NCBI GenBank assembly: GCA_025929745.1
Contig: JAICPQ010000107.1
Location: 1-8,785, forward strand
DNA length: 8,785 nt
Source of the DNA: Burkholderiales bacterium
Lineage (GTDB): Bacteria > Pseudomonadota > Gammaproteobacteria > Burkholderiales > SG8-39
Reading direction: 5' to 3'
The notes under the pieces were generated by a model. The model was not told the origin of the DNA, searched no databases, and saw nothing but the letters and a program-made list of their open reading frames with translations. Shown piece after piece: positions 1-5,860 of this stretch (position 1 is its first letter; every line of letters begins with the position of its first letter). Made by a program: the position numbers and the translations under genes.

Positions 1-537
1 CGTCATTTTGATGCCGGCCAGCTGGCTGAACACCTCCGTGGCAAGGTGCCAGTTATTGCCCACGCCCGGCGTGCTGTACGCGAGCTTCGCGTCGAGCTTC
101 TTCGCATACTCGATGAATTCCTGCAGCGAATTGACCGGCAGCGCGGAATTTACCGCCAGGAAAAGGCCGCCACTGCTCGTCAGATTGGTGACGGGCGCGA
201 AATCTTTTTCGGTGTCGTACGGCAACTGCTTCTGCACATACGGGTTAATGACGAAGCCAGCCGAATAGACGAGTAGCGTATAGCCGTCGGGCGCCGCCTT
301 CGCCACCGTATTTGCGCCCACGATGCCGTTCGCGCCCGGCTGGTTCTCGACGAAGAACGTCTGGCCGAGCTGATTCGTCAGCTCGGCCGACACGATCCGC
401 GCGACGATGTCCGGACCGCCCGTGGCTGCCGCAACGACGACTCGGACCGAACGATTGGGATAGGCCTGAGCCCAGGCCTGAACTACGAACAACGCTGTAA
501 GCGCCGCAACTACTGCGGTACCGATGCTCTTGCGCAT
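1..537 (-). CDS. Bug/TctC-family periplasmic substrate-binding protein, partial (C-terminus off the left edge)
   Basis: This reads from the ATG at 537 to the window edge without a stop, giving 179 codons of a protein family that is usually about 320 residues. Residues 1-24 form a signal peptide (charged MRKS, a hydrophobic core, then an AWA-Q cleavage site), so the product should be periplasmic. The mature part shows Bug-family landmarks: YPNRSVRVVVAAATGG near 26-41, VENQPGANG at 63-71 and APDGYTLLV at 82-90. Family members bind carboxylates or related small organic acids, either for tripartite tricarboxylate transporters or as stand-alone sensors. No TctA or TctB membrane gene is visible. 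The usual P-loop-like segment reads AAATGGPDIVAR rather than the common FPPGGxxDxxAR, so the ligand pocket may differ. The ATG has a very strong ribosome-binding site. The ligand is unknown. Confidence 0.93.
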   Translation of the reverse strand, partial: MRKSIGTAVVAALTALFVVQAWAQAYPNRSVRVVVAAATGGPDIVARIVSAELTNQLGQTFFVENQPGANGIVGANTVAKAAPDGYTLLVYSAGFVINPYVQKQLPYDTEKDFAPVTNLTSSGGLFLAVNSALPVNSLQEFIEYAKKLDAKLAYSTPGVGNNWHLATEVFSQLAGIKMT

Positions 538-540
538 GGT

Positions 541-550
541 CCTCCTCCTC
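541..550 (-). promoter_or_regulatory. Strong Shine-Dalgarno for the left Bug/TctC gene
   Basis: On the minus strand this reads GAGGAGGAGG followed by ACC and the ATG at 537. The tripled GAGG offers an AGGAGG core 6 nt from the start, close to ideal spacing, and fixes the start codon choice. Confidence 0.8.
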
Positions 551-567
551 TCGAATCAGTGTACCGT

Positions 568-587
568 CAAGTAAGATGGCTTACATG
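568..587. promoter_or_regulatory. Inverted repeat, candidate operator between divergent Bug/TctC and oxidoreductase genes
   Basis: The 20 bases CAAGTAAGATGGCTTACATG form an inverted repeat with a 4-nt centre. The inner arms GTAAG/CTTAC are perfect and 7 of 8 arm positions pair overall. It lies in the 127-bp divergent gap, about 30 bp upstream of the Bug gene start. On the minus strand a TACACT at 563-558 could be a weak -10 for the Bug gene, which would place the repeat over the -35 region. The size and symmetry suit a dimeric repressor such as a GntR-type protein, but the binder is unknown and no such regulator is encoded in the window. Confidence 0.4.
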
Positions 588-668
588 GACACAGCGCAAG
601 AGCTGATCGAGGCGCCGCTGACCGCCGAGGAGCTCGCCAGGCACGGAAACGACGTCGGCGACACTTGA
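576..668 (+). CDS. Possible 30-residue small ORF coupled to the oxidoreductase; perhaps a Uma2-like N-terminal remnant
   Basis: An ATG at 576 (or the in-frame ATG at 585) opens a 30-residue (or 27-residue) frame ending in TGA at 666-668. That stop overlaps the TTG start of the next gene as TTGA, the arrangement expected for translational coupling. The peptide contains the stretch APLTAEELARHGNDVGDT, which resembles the N-terminal start of Uma2-family (DUF820) endonuclease-like proteins, where LTAEEL is typically followed by a DG..YELV.G motif that is absent here. It could be a decayed remnant, a leader peptide or a chance frame. The ribosome-binding site is weak and the first ATG sits inside the inverted repeat at 568-587, which argues against strong translation. 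Function is not known. Confidence 0.3.
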   Translation: MAYMDTAQELIEAPLTAEELARHGNDVGDT

Positions 669-1579
669 AAGCCTGCTTCTTTCGCCGCTACGGCGGCCCT
701 GAAGTGCTCGAGTACGGCGATGTGGCGGACCCCGTTCCGGCCGCGGGCGAGATCCTCGTCCGTATTCACGCGGCAAGCGTGAACGCGGCCGACTGGAAGA
801 TGCGCGCCGGGGAGTACGGCGCGGCGATTTCGTTTCCGCACATCCCCGGACGCGACTTTTCCGGCGTCGTGGCCAAGGGAGGCGCGGATTTCAAGGAAGG
901 CGACGAAGTGTTCGCCGTCTGCGAGGTGCCGCGCGAAGGCGCTTACGCGGAAAAAATCGCGATCCGCGAGCCGATCGTCGCGCGCAAGCCGAAGGAGTTG
1001 ACCCACGCGCAATGCGCGTCGATCGCGCTTGCCGGACTGACCGCGGTGATTTCGCTGGAGGACACGCTGAAGCTCGAGCGCGGCGAAACGATCCTCGTGC
1101 ACGGCGGCGCGGGCGGCGTCGCGGGCTTCGCCATCGCGCTCGCGCGACACCTGGGTGCGAATGTGATTACGACGGCCAGCGCTTCCAACCATGAGTACGT
1201 ACGCAAGCTCGGCGCCAATCGGGCGATCGACTACCGCTCGCAGGACTTCGCGAAAGCGGTGGAGAACGTGGACGCGGTGTTCGATACGGTGGGCGGCGAC
1301 GTGACGATGCGCAGTTTCCAGGTGCTGCGCCCCGGCGGGCGGCTCGCCACGATCGCCGCCGGCCCGACCGCGCCGGTGTCGCCGCGCTCCGACGTCGCCT
1401 CGCTGCGGCCGAACGTGCGCCGCGACCGGCCGCACCTCGAGCGGGTCGCCGCGCTCGTCAGGCAAGGCGCGGTGCCGCTGCCGGAGATCGTCGAGTACCC
1501 GCTCGCGCAGGCCGCCGAGGCGCACCGCGTAAGCGAAGCGCGCCACCTGCGCGGCAAGCTAGTGCTTCGCGTCTCTTAG
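665..1579 (+). CDS. Quinone-oxidoreductase-like NADP-dependent MDR-family dehydrogenase (zinc-independent)
   Basis: The product has 304 residues and belongs to the medium-chain dehydrogenase/reductase superfamily, quinone oxidoreductase (zeta-crystallin) branch, which reduces quinones or activated double bonds with NADPH in the cytosol. The GroES-like N-terminal half starts MKACFFRRYGGPEVLEYGDV and carries IPGRDFSGVV at 60-69, the branch's equivalent of the zinc enzymes' GHE motif. No catalytic or structural zinc cysteines are seen. The Rossmann nucleotide-binding glycine motif is VHGGAGGVAG at 145-154, and the family's late LRPGGRLATI is at 221-230. Start: TTG at 665, because residues 1-10 match the usual N-terminus of this family and no in-frame ATG lies near. 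It overlaps the stop of a small upstream ORF and, at its 3' end, the convergent LysR gene by 21 bp. The physiological substrate is unknown. Confidence 0.92.
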   Translation: MKACFFRRYGGPEVLEYGDVADPVPAAGEILVRIHAASVNAADWKMRAGEYGAAISFPHIPGRDFSGVVAKGGADFKEGDEVFAVCEVPREGAYAEKIAIREPIVARKPKELTHAQCASIALAGLTAVISLEDTLKLERGETILVHGGAGGVAGFAIALARHLGANVITTASASNHEYVRKLGANRAIDYRSQDFAKAVENVDAVFDTVGGDVTMRSFQVLRPGGRLATIAAGPTAPVSPRSDVASLRPNVRRDRPHLERVAALVRQGAVPLPEIVEYPLAQAAEAHRVSEARHLRGKLVLRVS

Positions 1580-2446
1580 CAGGTCGTAGAGCGCCTGCGC
1601 CGCGGGCGTGAGGTGCGCCTTGATGCGCGAGAGCAGCACCAGGGTGCGCGAAACGACCGGCTGGACGAGCGCGATGATGCGCAGGCCGGGATAGGCGTCG
1701 GCCTGCACGGCGAGCGCCGGCACTACGGCGATGCCGACGCCTTTCGCCACCATGCCGACGGCAGTGGAGCTGCGCTGCACCTCGTAATGGGCTTGCAGGC
1801 GAATCTCGTGGCGCTCGAGCGCCATGTCGAGATGCGGCCGGTTGCCACTTTCATGACCGGGAAGGATGACCGCGAAACGCTCGAGCGCCTTCCACGCGAG
1901 GCTGCGCCTGCGCGCGAGCGGATGGTCGTCGCGGCAGACGAGCACCAGGCGGTCCTGCAGTAGCGGAATGCTGGCGAGCTCGGGATGGCCTGGCGCCTGC
2001 ATGTTGATGCCGAACTCGGCCTCTCGCCGCAGCACCGCGGCAGCCACGCCGGACGAAGAATGGTCGAGGATGCGCACGCGGTTCGTCGGATAGCGCCGCG
2101 CGTATTCGCGCACGATGCCCGGCAGATAGTGCACGCCCACCGTTGGGACGCATGCGATCGTCACATCGCCGCGCAACGCCTTGCCGCTCTCGCGGATCTC
2201 GACGAGCGCGCTCGCGAGGTCGGTGAGCAGGCGGCGCGCCTGTGGCAGAAAGTCCCGGCCGATGCGCGTGAGCGTGACCGAGCGCGTCGTGCGCTCGATG
2301 AGCTTCACGCCGAGGAACGCTTCGAGGTTCTGCACGCGGCGCGACAGGGCCGTCTGCGTGACGTGCAGCGAGTCGGCGGCGCGGCTGAAGCTGGCGTGGT
2401 CGGCGATGGCGATGAACGCCTGCACGCCGAGCGTATCGATCCTCAT
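1559..2446 (-). CDS. LysR-family transcriptional regulator
   Basis: This 295-residue protein has full LTTR length. Its N-terminal winged helix-turn-helix covers roughly residues 4-63, with the recognition region SFSRAADSLHVTQTALSRRV at 19-38 and the typical LEAFLGVKLIERTTRSVTLT following. The C-terminal effector-binding domain (about 90-290) includes RGDVTIACVPTVGVHYLPG, the usual first strand and helix, and GMVAKGVGIAVVPALAV at 231-247. LTTRs bind as tetramers and activate or repress a divergent target in response to a small ligand, generally while repressing themselves. Here the divergent neighbour is the TSUP transporter gene, 71 bp away, which is its probable target. GAGG lies 7 nt upstream of the ATG at 2446 and supports the start. 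The 3' end overlaps the convergent oxidoreductase gene. The effector cannot be predicted. Confidence 0.96.
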   Translation of the reverse strand: MRIDTLGVQAFIAIADHASFSRAADSLHVTQTALSRRVQNLEAFLGVKLIERTTRSVTLTRIGRDFLPQARRLLTDLASALVEIRESGKALRGDVTIACVPTVGVHYLPGIVREYARRYPTNRVRILDHSSSGVAAAVLRREAEFGINMQAPGHPELASIPLLQDRLVLVCRDDHPLARRRSLAWKALERFAVILPGHESGNRPHLDMALERHEIRLQAHYEVQRSSTAVGMVAKGVGIAVVPALAVQADAYPGLRIIALVQPVVSRTLVLLSRIKAHLTPAAQALYDLLRDAKH

Positions 2447-2465
2447 GCAAAAACCTCATCAATCG

Positions 2466-2488
2466 CGAGAATAAAGTCATTTTACTCG
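2466..2488. promoter_or_regulatory. Palindrome in the LysR/TSUP divergent gap, candidate LysR operator
   Basis: CGAGAATAAAGTCATTTTACTCG centred at 2477 is an imperfect palindrome in which 8 of 11 symmetric positions pair, including perfect CGAG/CTCG ends. It is AT-rich against a GC-rich background and lies 20 bp from the LysR start. A T-N11-A pair (T2472, A2484) is also present, though centred one base off the palindrome axis. LysR regulators usually bind such interrupted dyads between themselves and a divergent target. This assignment rests on position and symmetry only. Confidence 0.4.
2479..2484 (-). promoter_or_regulatory. Candidate -10 box for the LysR gene
   Basis: The minus strand reads TAAAAT here, 5 of 6 to the sigma-70 consensus. 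A transcript starting about 7 bases downstream would have a leader of about 25 nt that includes the GAGG ribosome-binding site. The hexamer 17 bp upstream (TCTGCG, 2507-2502) is a poor -35. The box lies inside the candidate operator palindrome, which would suit autorepression. Confidence 0.3.
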
Positions 2489-2500
2489 TATGCCCGCCGC

Positions 2501-2513
2501 GCGCAGAATGCGC
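2501..2513 (+). repeat. Small GC hairpin just upstream of the TSUP start codon
   Basis: GCGCAGAATGCGC has perfect 5-bp arms and a 3-nt GAA loop, ending 4 nt before the ATG at 2518. It occupies the position where a Shine-Dalgarno would be, and no purine-rich ribosome-binding site is evident. It may lower translation of the transporter, or it may be a chance feature of GC-rich DNA. Confidence 0.25.
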
Positions 2514-2517
2514 CGCC

Positions 2518-3261
2518 ATGAGCGCCGCGCTCGTGTTCTCCGTCCTCGCCGCCTCGACGCTCGTCACGGCGTTCATCTCCGGCATCCTCGGAATGGCGGG
2601 CGGCATGATCCTGATGGGCGTGCTCCTCGCGTTCCTGCCGCTGCCCGCAGCGATGATGCTGCACGGCATCTCGCAACTCGCGTCGAACGGCGGCCGCGCC
2701 TTCATGCTGCGTAACGAAGTCGACTGGCGCGTATTTCGCGGCTACGTCGTCGGCGCGGCGCTTGCGCTCGGCCTCTTCGCCGCTACCTCGATCGTCGTCG
2801 GCAAGGCGGCCGCCCTCATCGCCATGGGCCTTACGCCATTCGCGGCGCTGCTCCTGCCCGAGAAACTGCACCTCAACGTCGAGCGGCGTGGCCATTCCGC
2901 GCTTTGCGGCTTCGTATGCCTCGCGCTCAACCTCGTCGCCGGCATCGCCGGCCCGATCCTCGATGCGTTCTTCGTGCGCTCGAAAATGTCGCGTCACGCG
3001 GTCGTGGCGACGAAGGCGCTTACCCAGACGCTCAGTCACCTGGTGAAGATCGTCTACTTCGGCGGTGTCATTGCCGTGCAGGGCGGCGAGGTCTCGCCAT
3101 GGCTCATCCCCACCATGGTGCTCCTCGCCTTTCTCGGCACGTCGCTTTCGCGCCCGGTGCTCGAGCGCATGAGCGACGCGTCCTTCCGCCAGTGGACGCG
3201 CTGGACCGTCATGACGCTCGGCGCGCTCTACCTCGCGAGCGGGCTTCGCCTCGCGTTCTGA
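2518..3261 (+). CDS. TSUP-family (TauE/SafE) membrane transporter
   Basis: This 247-residue, very hydrophobic protein belongs to the TauE/SafE (TSUP, DUF81) family of inner-membrane carriers, which move sulfite, sulfonates, sulfoacetate or other small organic anions, mostly outward. About seven to eight membrane segments can be seen, roughly at 5-40 (two), 72-92, 95-113, 127-150, 167-188, 194-212 and 225-244. The family's glycine-rich signature appears twice: FISGILGMAGGMILMG at 19-34 in the first half and LVAGIAGPILDAFFVR at 139-154 in the second, matching the internal duplication of TSUP proteins. The ATG at 2518 has no clear Shine-Dalgarno. The gene diverges from the LysR regulator, its likely controller, and its last 34 bp overlap the convergent molybdenum-hydroxylase gene. 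The substrate is unknown. Confidence 0.92.
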   Translation: MSAALVFSVLAASTLVTAFISGILGMAGGMILMGVLLAFLPLPAAMMLHGISQLASNGGRAFMLRNEVDWRVFRGYVVGAALALGLFAATSIVVGKAAALIAMGLTPFAALLLPEKLHLNVERRGHSALCGFVCLALNLVAGIAGPILDAFFVRSKMSRHAVVATKALTQTLSHLVKIVYFGGVIAVQGGEVSPWLIPTMVLLAFLGTSLSRPVLERMSDASFRQWTRWTVMTLGALYLASGLRLAF

Positions 3262-5492
3262 ATCGCCGCCCATACCCGTGCGGGTGTGAACGGAAAATCC
3301 ACGTGGTTGATGCCAAGCGGGCGCAGCGCATCGATCACCGCATTCGCCACCGCCGGCAGCGCCCCGGTCGTGCCGGCCTCCCCCGCGCCTTTCACGCCGA
3401 GCGGATTCGTCGGCGACGGCACGGAGTGGTCGTAGAGCTCCATAGCGGGAACCATGTCGGTGCGCGGCATCGCGTAATCCATGAACGAGCCGGTGAGGAG
3501 CTGGCCGCTCGCCTCGTCGTAGACGCATTGCTCCGCGAGCACCTGGCCGAGCCCCTGGAGGATGCCGCCGTGGAGCTGTCCATCAAGAAGCGCGTGGTTC
3601 AGCACGCGGCCCGAGTCGTCCACCGCGACATAGCGCAGCACGTCGATGTGGCCGGTCTCGGCATCGATCTGCACTTCGGCGACGTGCGCGCCGCCCGGAA
3701 ACGCGGTCGGCGTCGGAATGCTGCCGCGCGCGTCGAGCTGCGAGCCGTAGCGCCGCGCTACTTCCTCGAACGCGATCGAGAGATCGGTTCCCCTGACGCG
3801 ATAGCGGCCGTCCCTGAACTCGACGTCCGCCGCTGAGACCTCGAGCGCGCGCGCGGCGAGGTCGATGCCCTTCTTGATGACCTCTTGCGCGGTCGCAGCG
3901 AGCGCGCCGCCGTGCGACATCATGCTGCGCGAGCCGATGGTGCCCGCTCCGATCAGCGCTGGGCCGCTCGGATCGCTCGCTTTCAATTCGATTCGAGAGG
4001 CATCGAGGCCGAGCAGCCTTCCGACGACCTCCGGCAACACCGTCTCATGGCCCGGCCCGCTTGGCCCGGACAACACGTGCAGCGTGGCCTCACCCGACGC
4101 GCCGAACCGGATCTCGGCTTCCTCCTTGGGCGCAGCGCCCGCCCCGGAAGGCTCGCAGAACACCGCGCAGCCGATGCCGCGCAGCATCTTCCGGCGCGCT
4201 TCGAAGCCTTTCCAATCGGACTTTTCGAGTGCGAGCGCAAGTTCGCCGGCCGGGTCGCCGCTGTCGTACGTCGACCCGACGGGCGTCTTGTACGGAAAGG
4301 CATCACGCGGAATGAAGTTGCGGCGGCGGATGTCGGCGCGGTCGATGTTCATCTCGCGCGCCGCCTCGTCGACCAGGCGCTCGACGAGATAGGAAACGTT
4401 CGGCCGCCCGGCGCCCCGGTAGGCGGTGGTGGAAGTCGTGTTGGTGAGCGCGAGGATGTGCCGGCCGTACAGCGCCGGGATGCGATAGACGTTGATCGCG
4501 TGGCTCGCCGGATTGCGCGTGTTGATGAGCGGCCCCGGCTGCGAGAGGTACGCGCCCGCGTTCACGACCCAGCGCATGCGCAGCCCGAGGAAGCGTCCGT
4601 CGCGGTCGAGCGCGAGCTCGCCCTGGAGCTTCGCCGCGCGCCCGTGGTGGTCGCTCACGATGGTCTCGAAGCGCGAGCCCACCCACTTCACCGGGCGTCC
4701 GAGCCGCTGCGCCGCCAGCATGAGCGCGCAATACTCGCTGTAGGCCTGCGAACGCACGCCGAACCCGCCGCCGACATCGCGCGCGTGAATGCGCACCTTC
4801 TCCGCCGGCACACCGGTGATGGCGGTGATGTTCGGCCGCATGAGCACCATGCCCTGCGTCGGCGCGTAGATGTCGTAGCTTTCGCTAGCCGCGTCGTAGG
4901 ACACGACGCACGCCTTGGGCTCCATCGGCGTTCCCGATATGCGCGTCGAGTCGAGCGTCAGCCGCGTGACGTGCGCGGCGCGCGCGAACGCGTCCGCGGT
5001 CGCCTTCTCATCCCCGTATTCGTAGTCGAAGGACAGGTTCCCCGGGATCCCCTCGTGCAAAAGCGGCGCCCCGGGCTTAAGCGCCTCCTCGGCGTCGACG
5101 ACGGCGGGCAAATCGCGATACTCGACCTCGATCGCCTCCGCGCCGTCCTGCGCCGCGGCCGGCGAGGCTGCCACCACCAGGGCGACCTCCTGACCGACGT
5201 AGCGCACGCGCTTTCGCGCGATGACCTCCCGGTGCGGCACCTTGATCATCGCACCGCCCTTCCCGGAATACGTCACCATCGGCGGCGGGGTCTTGAAGTG
5301 CGCGGTATCTTCACCCGTGAGCACCGCGACGACTCCCGGGACGTTGGCGCGGATGCTCACGATTTCCGCGTGCGCACGATCCGAGCGCAGGAAGTGCGCG
5401 TAAAGCTGTCCGGGAAGGTTCCAGTCGGCGGTGAACTGTCCGCGTCCCGTGAGAAGCCGGTCGTCTTCCCGACGACCTTTGAATTCGGTCAC
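3228..5492 (-). CDS. Molybdopterin-binding large subunit, xanthine dehydrogenase/CO dehydrogenase (CoxL-like) family
   Basis: The product has 754 residues, full length for this subunit, which holds the molybdenum-cytosine-dinucleotide cofactor and hydroxylates a substrate with water-derived oxygen. The a/b hammerhead domain covers about 15-125 (GRREDDRLLTGRGQFTADW, YVGQEVALVVA at 98-108). The cofactor-binding domains follow, with DVGGGFGVRSQAY at 239-251 and SGPSGPGHETVLPEV at 475-489. The active-site loop is TAYRGAGRPN at 356-365, and the base glutamate is E705 in VKGAGEAGTTGA. CO dehydrogenase form I has a copper-binding cysteine in the loop (AYRCSFR); here it is glycine, so this is not a CO oxidiser of that type. 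Start: GTG at 5492, overlapping the upstream stop as GTGA and giving the family-typical N-terminus TEFKGRRED. No Shine-Dalgarno is evident, so translation probably depends on coupling. No [2Fe-2S] or FAD subunit gene lies next to it. The substrate is unknown. Confidence 0.93.
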   Translation of the reverse strand: MTEFKGRREDDRLLTGRGQFTADWNLPGQLYAHFLRSDRAHAEIVSIRANVPGVVAVLTGEDTAHFKTPPPMVTYSGKGGAMIKVPHREVIARKRVRYVGQEVALVVAASPAAAQDGAEAIEVEYRDLPAVVDAEEALKPGAPLLHEGIPGNLSFDYEYGDEKATADAFARAAHVTRLTLDSTRISGTPMEPKACVVSYDAASESYDIYAPTQGMVLMRPNITAITGVPAEKVRIHARDVGGGFGVRSQAYSEYCALMLAAQRLGRPVKWVGSRFETIVSDHHGRAAKLQGELALDRDGRFLGLRMRWVVNAGAYLSQPGPLINTRNPASHAINVYRIPALYGRHILALTNTTSTTAYRGAGRPNVSYLVERLVDEAAREMNIDRADIRRRNFIPRDAFPYKTPVGSTYDSGDPAGELALALEKSDWKGFEARRKMLRGIGCAVFCEPSGAGAAPKEEAEIRFGASGEATLHVLSGPSGPGHETVLPEVVGRLLGLDASRIELKASDPSGPALIGAGTIGSRSMMSHGGALAATAQEVIKKGIDLAARALEVSAADVEFRDGRYRVRGTDLSIAFEEVARRYGSQLDARGSIPTPTAFPGGAHVAEVQIDAETGHIDVLRYVAVDDSGRVLNHALLDGQLHGGILQGLGQVLAEQCVYDEASGQLLTGSFMDYAMPRTDMVPAMELYDHSVPSPTNPLGVKGAGEAGTTGALPAVANAVIDALRPLGINHVDFPFTPARVWAAIQNARRSPLAR

Positions 5493-5860
5493 GCGGGCTG
5501 CGGACAGGACTGCCAGGCGGCGAATTTCCAGCCCTGCGGCGTGCGCACCCACGCGTTAAGGAAGAGAAGCCGCAGAGAACGCGGCTGCCCGCCGATCTCC
5601 GCCTCGATCGCCGCCTTGCCGCGTACGAGCACGACGTCGCCGAAGAAGCGCACTTGCCGCTCGCTCGTCGCCGCGCTCTTGTACTTCACCTTCCCCGATC
5701 GCATCGACTCCATCCAGGTCTTCTTGGTATCGGTGAGTCCCGAGGAGTGCGTATACAGGAGCTCCTCGTGCACGAGCTTGTCCAGCGCGCCGAAATCACC
5801 CTTGATCATGACCTCGAAGCGCCGGTCCTCCAGAGCCAGGATTTCCTTTTCGCTGCTCAC
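5489..5860 (-). CDS. Small NTF2-like/DUF4440 (SnoaL-type fold) protein
   Basis: This is a 123-residue protein. The N-terminal helix SSEKEILALEDRRFEVMIKG, followed by DFGALDKLVHEELLYTHSSG and, near the end, NAWVRTPQGWKFAAWQSC, is the pattern of DUF4440/NTF2-like cone-shaped alpha+beta barrels. The fold serves as small isomerases, hydrolases, hydroxylating enzymes or accessory subunits, so function cannot be deduced. Start: GTG at 5860, with GAGGAGG 7 nt upstream. The in-frame GTG at 5866 would be only 1 nt from that site. The start overlaps the TGA of the methyltransferase gene as GTGA, and its own TGA overlaps the GTG of the molybdenum-hydroxylase subunit in the same way. It is thus translationally sandwiched between two enzymes and probably acts with them, as an accessory or downstream enzyme. 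That last point is an inference. Confidence 0.87.
   Translation of the reverse strand: MSSEKEILALEDRRFEVMIKGDFGALDKLVHEELLYTHSSGLTDTKKTWMESMRSGKVKYKSAATSERQVRFFGDVVLVRGKAAIEAEIGGQPRSLRLLFLNAWVRTPQGWKFAAWQSCPQPA

Noticed and set aside
581..1546. A 321-codon minus-strand frame opposite the quinone-oxidoreductase gene
   Set aside because: The composition is dominated by Arg, Ala, Val and His with no motif, and it mirrors the real gene's codons. It is a shadow.
3274..3285. ACCCGTGCGGGT dyad just after the TSUP stop, as a terminator
   Set aside because: The loop is only 2 nt, no T-run follows, and it lies within the coding region of the convergent gene.
2482..3528. A 348-codon minus-strand frame opposite the TSUP gene
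   Set aside because: It is highly charged, with repetitive Arg/Glu/His composition, and lies antisense to a well-formed membrane transporter. It is a shadow.
3228..5492. Annotation as CO dehydrogenase (coxL)
   Set aside because: The active-site loop has Gly where the copper-binding Cys of form I CO dehydrogenase should be, and coxM and coxS are absent.
5493..5552. Start of the molybdenum-hydroxylase gene at an ATG at 5552
   Set aside because: The extra 20 residues do not look like the family N-terminus and would overlap the DUF4440 gene by about 60 bp. The GTG at 5492 gives the family start and a GTGA junction.
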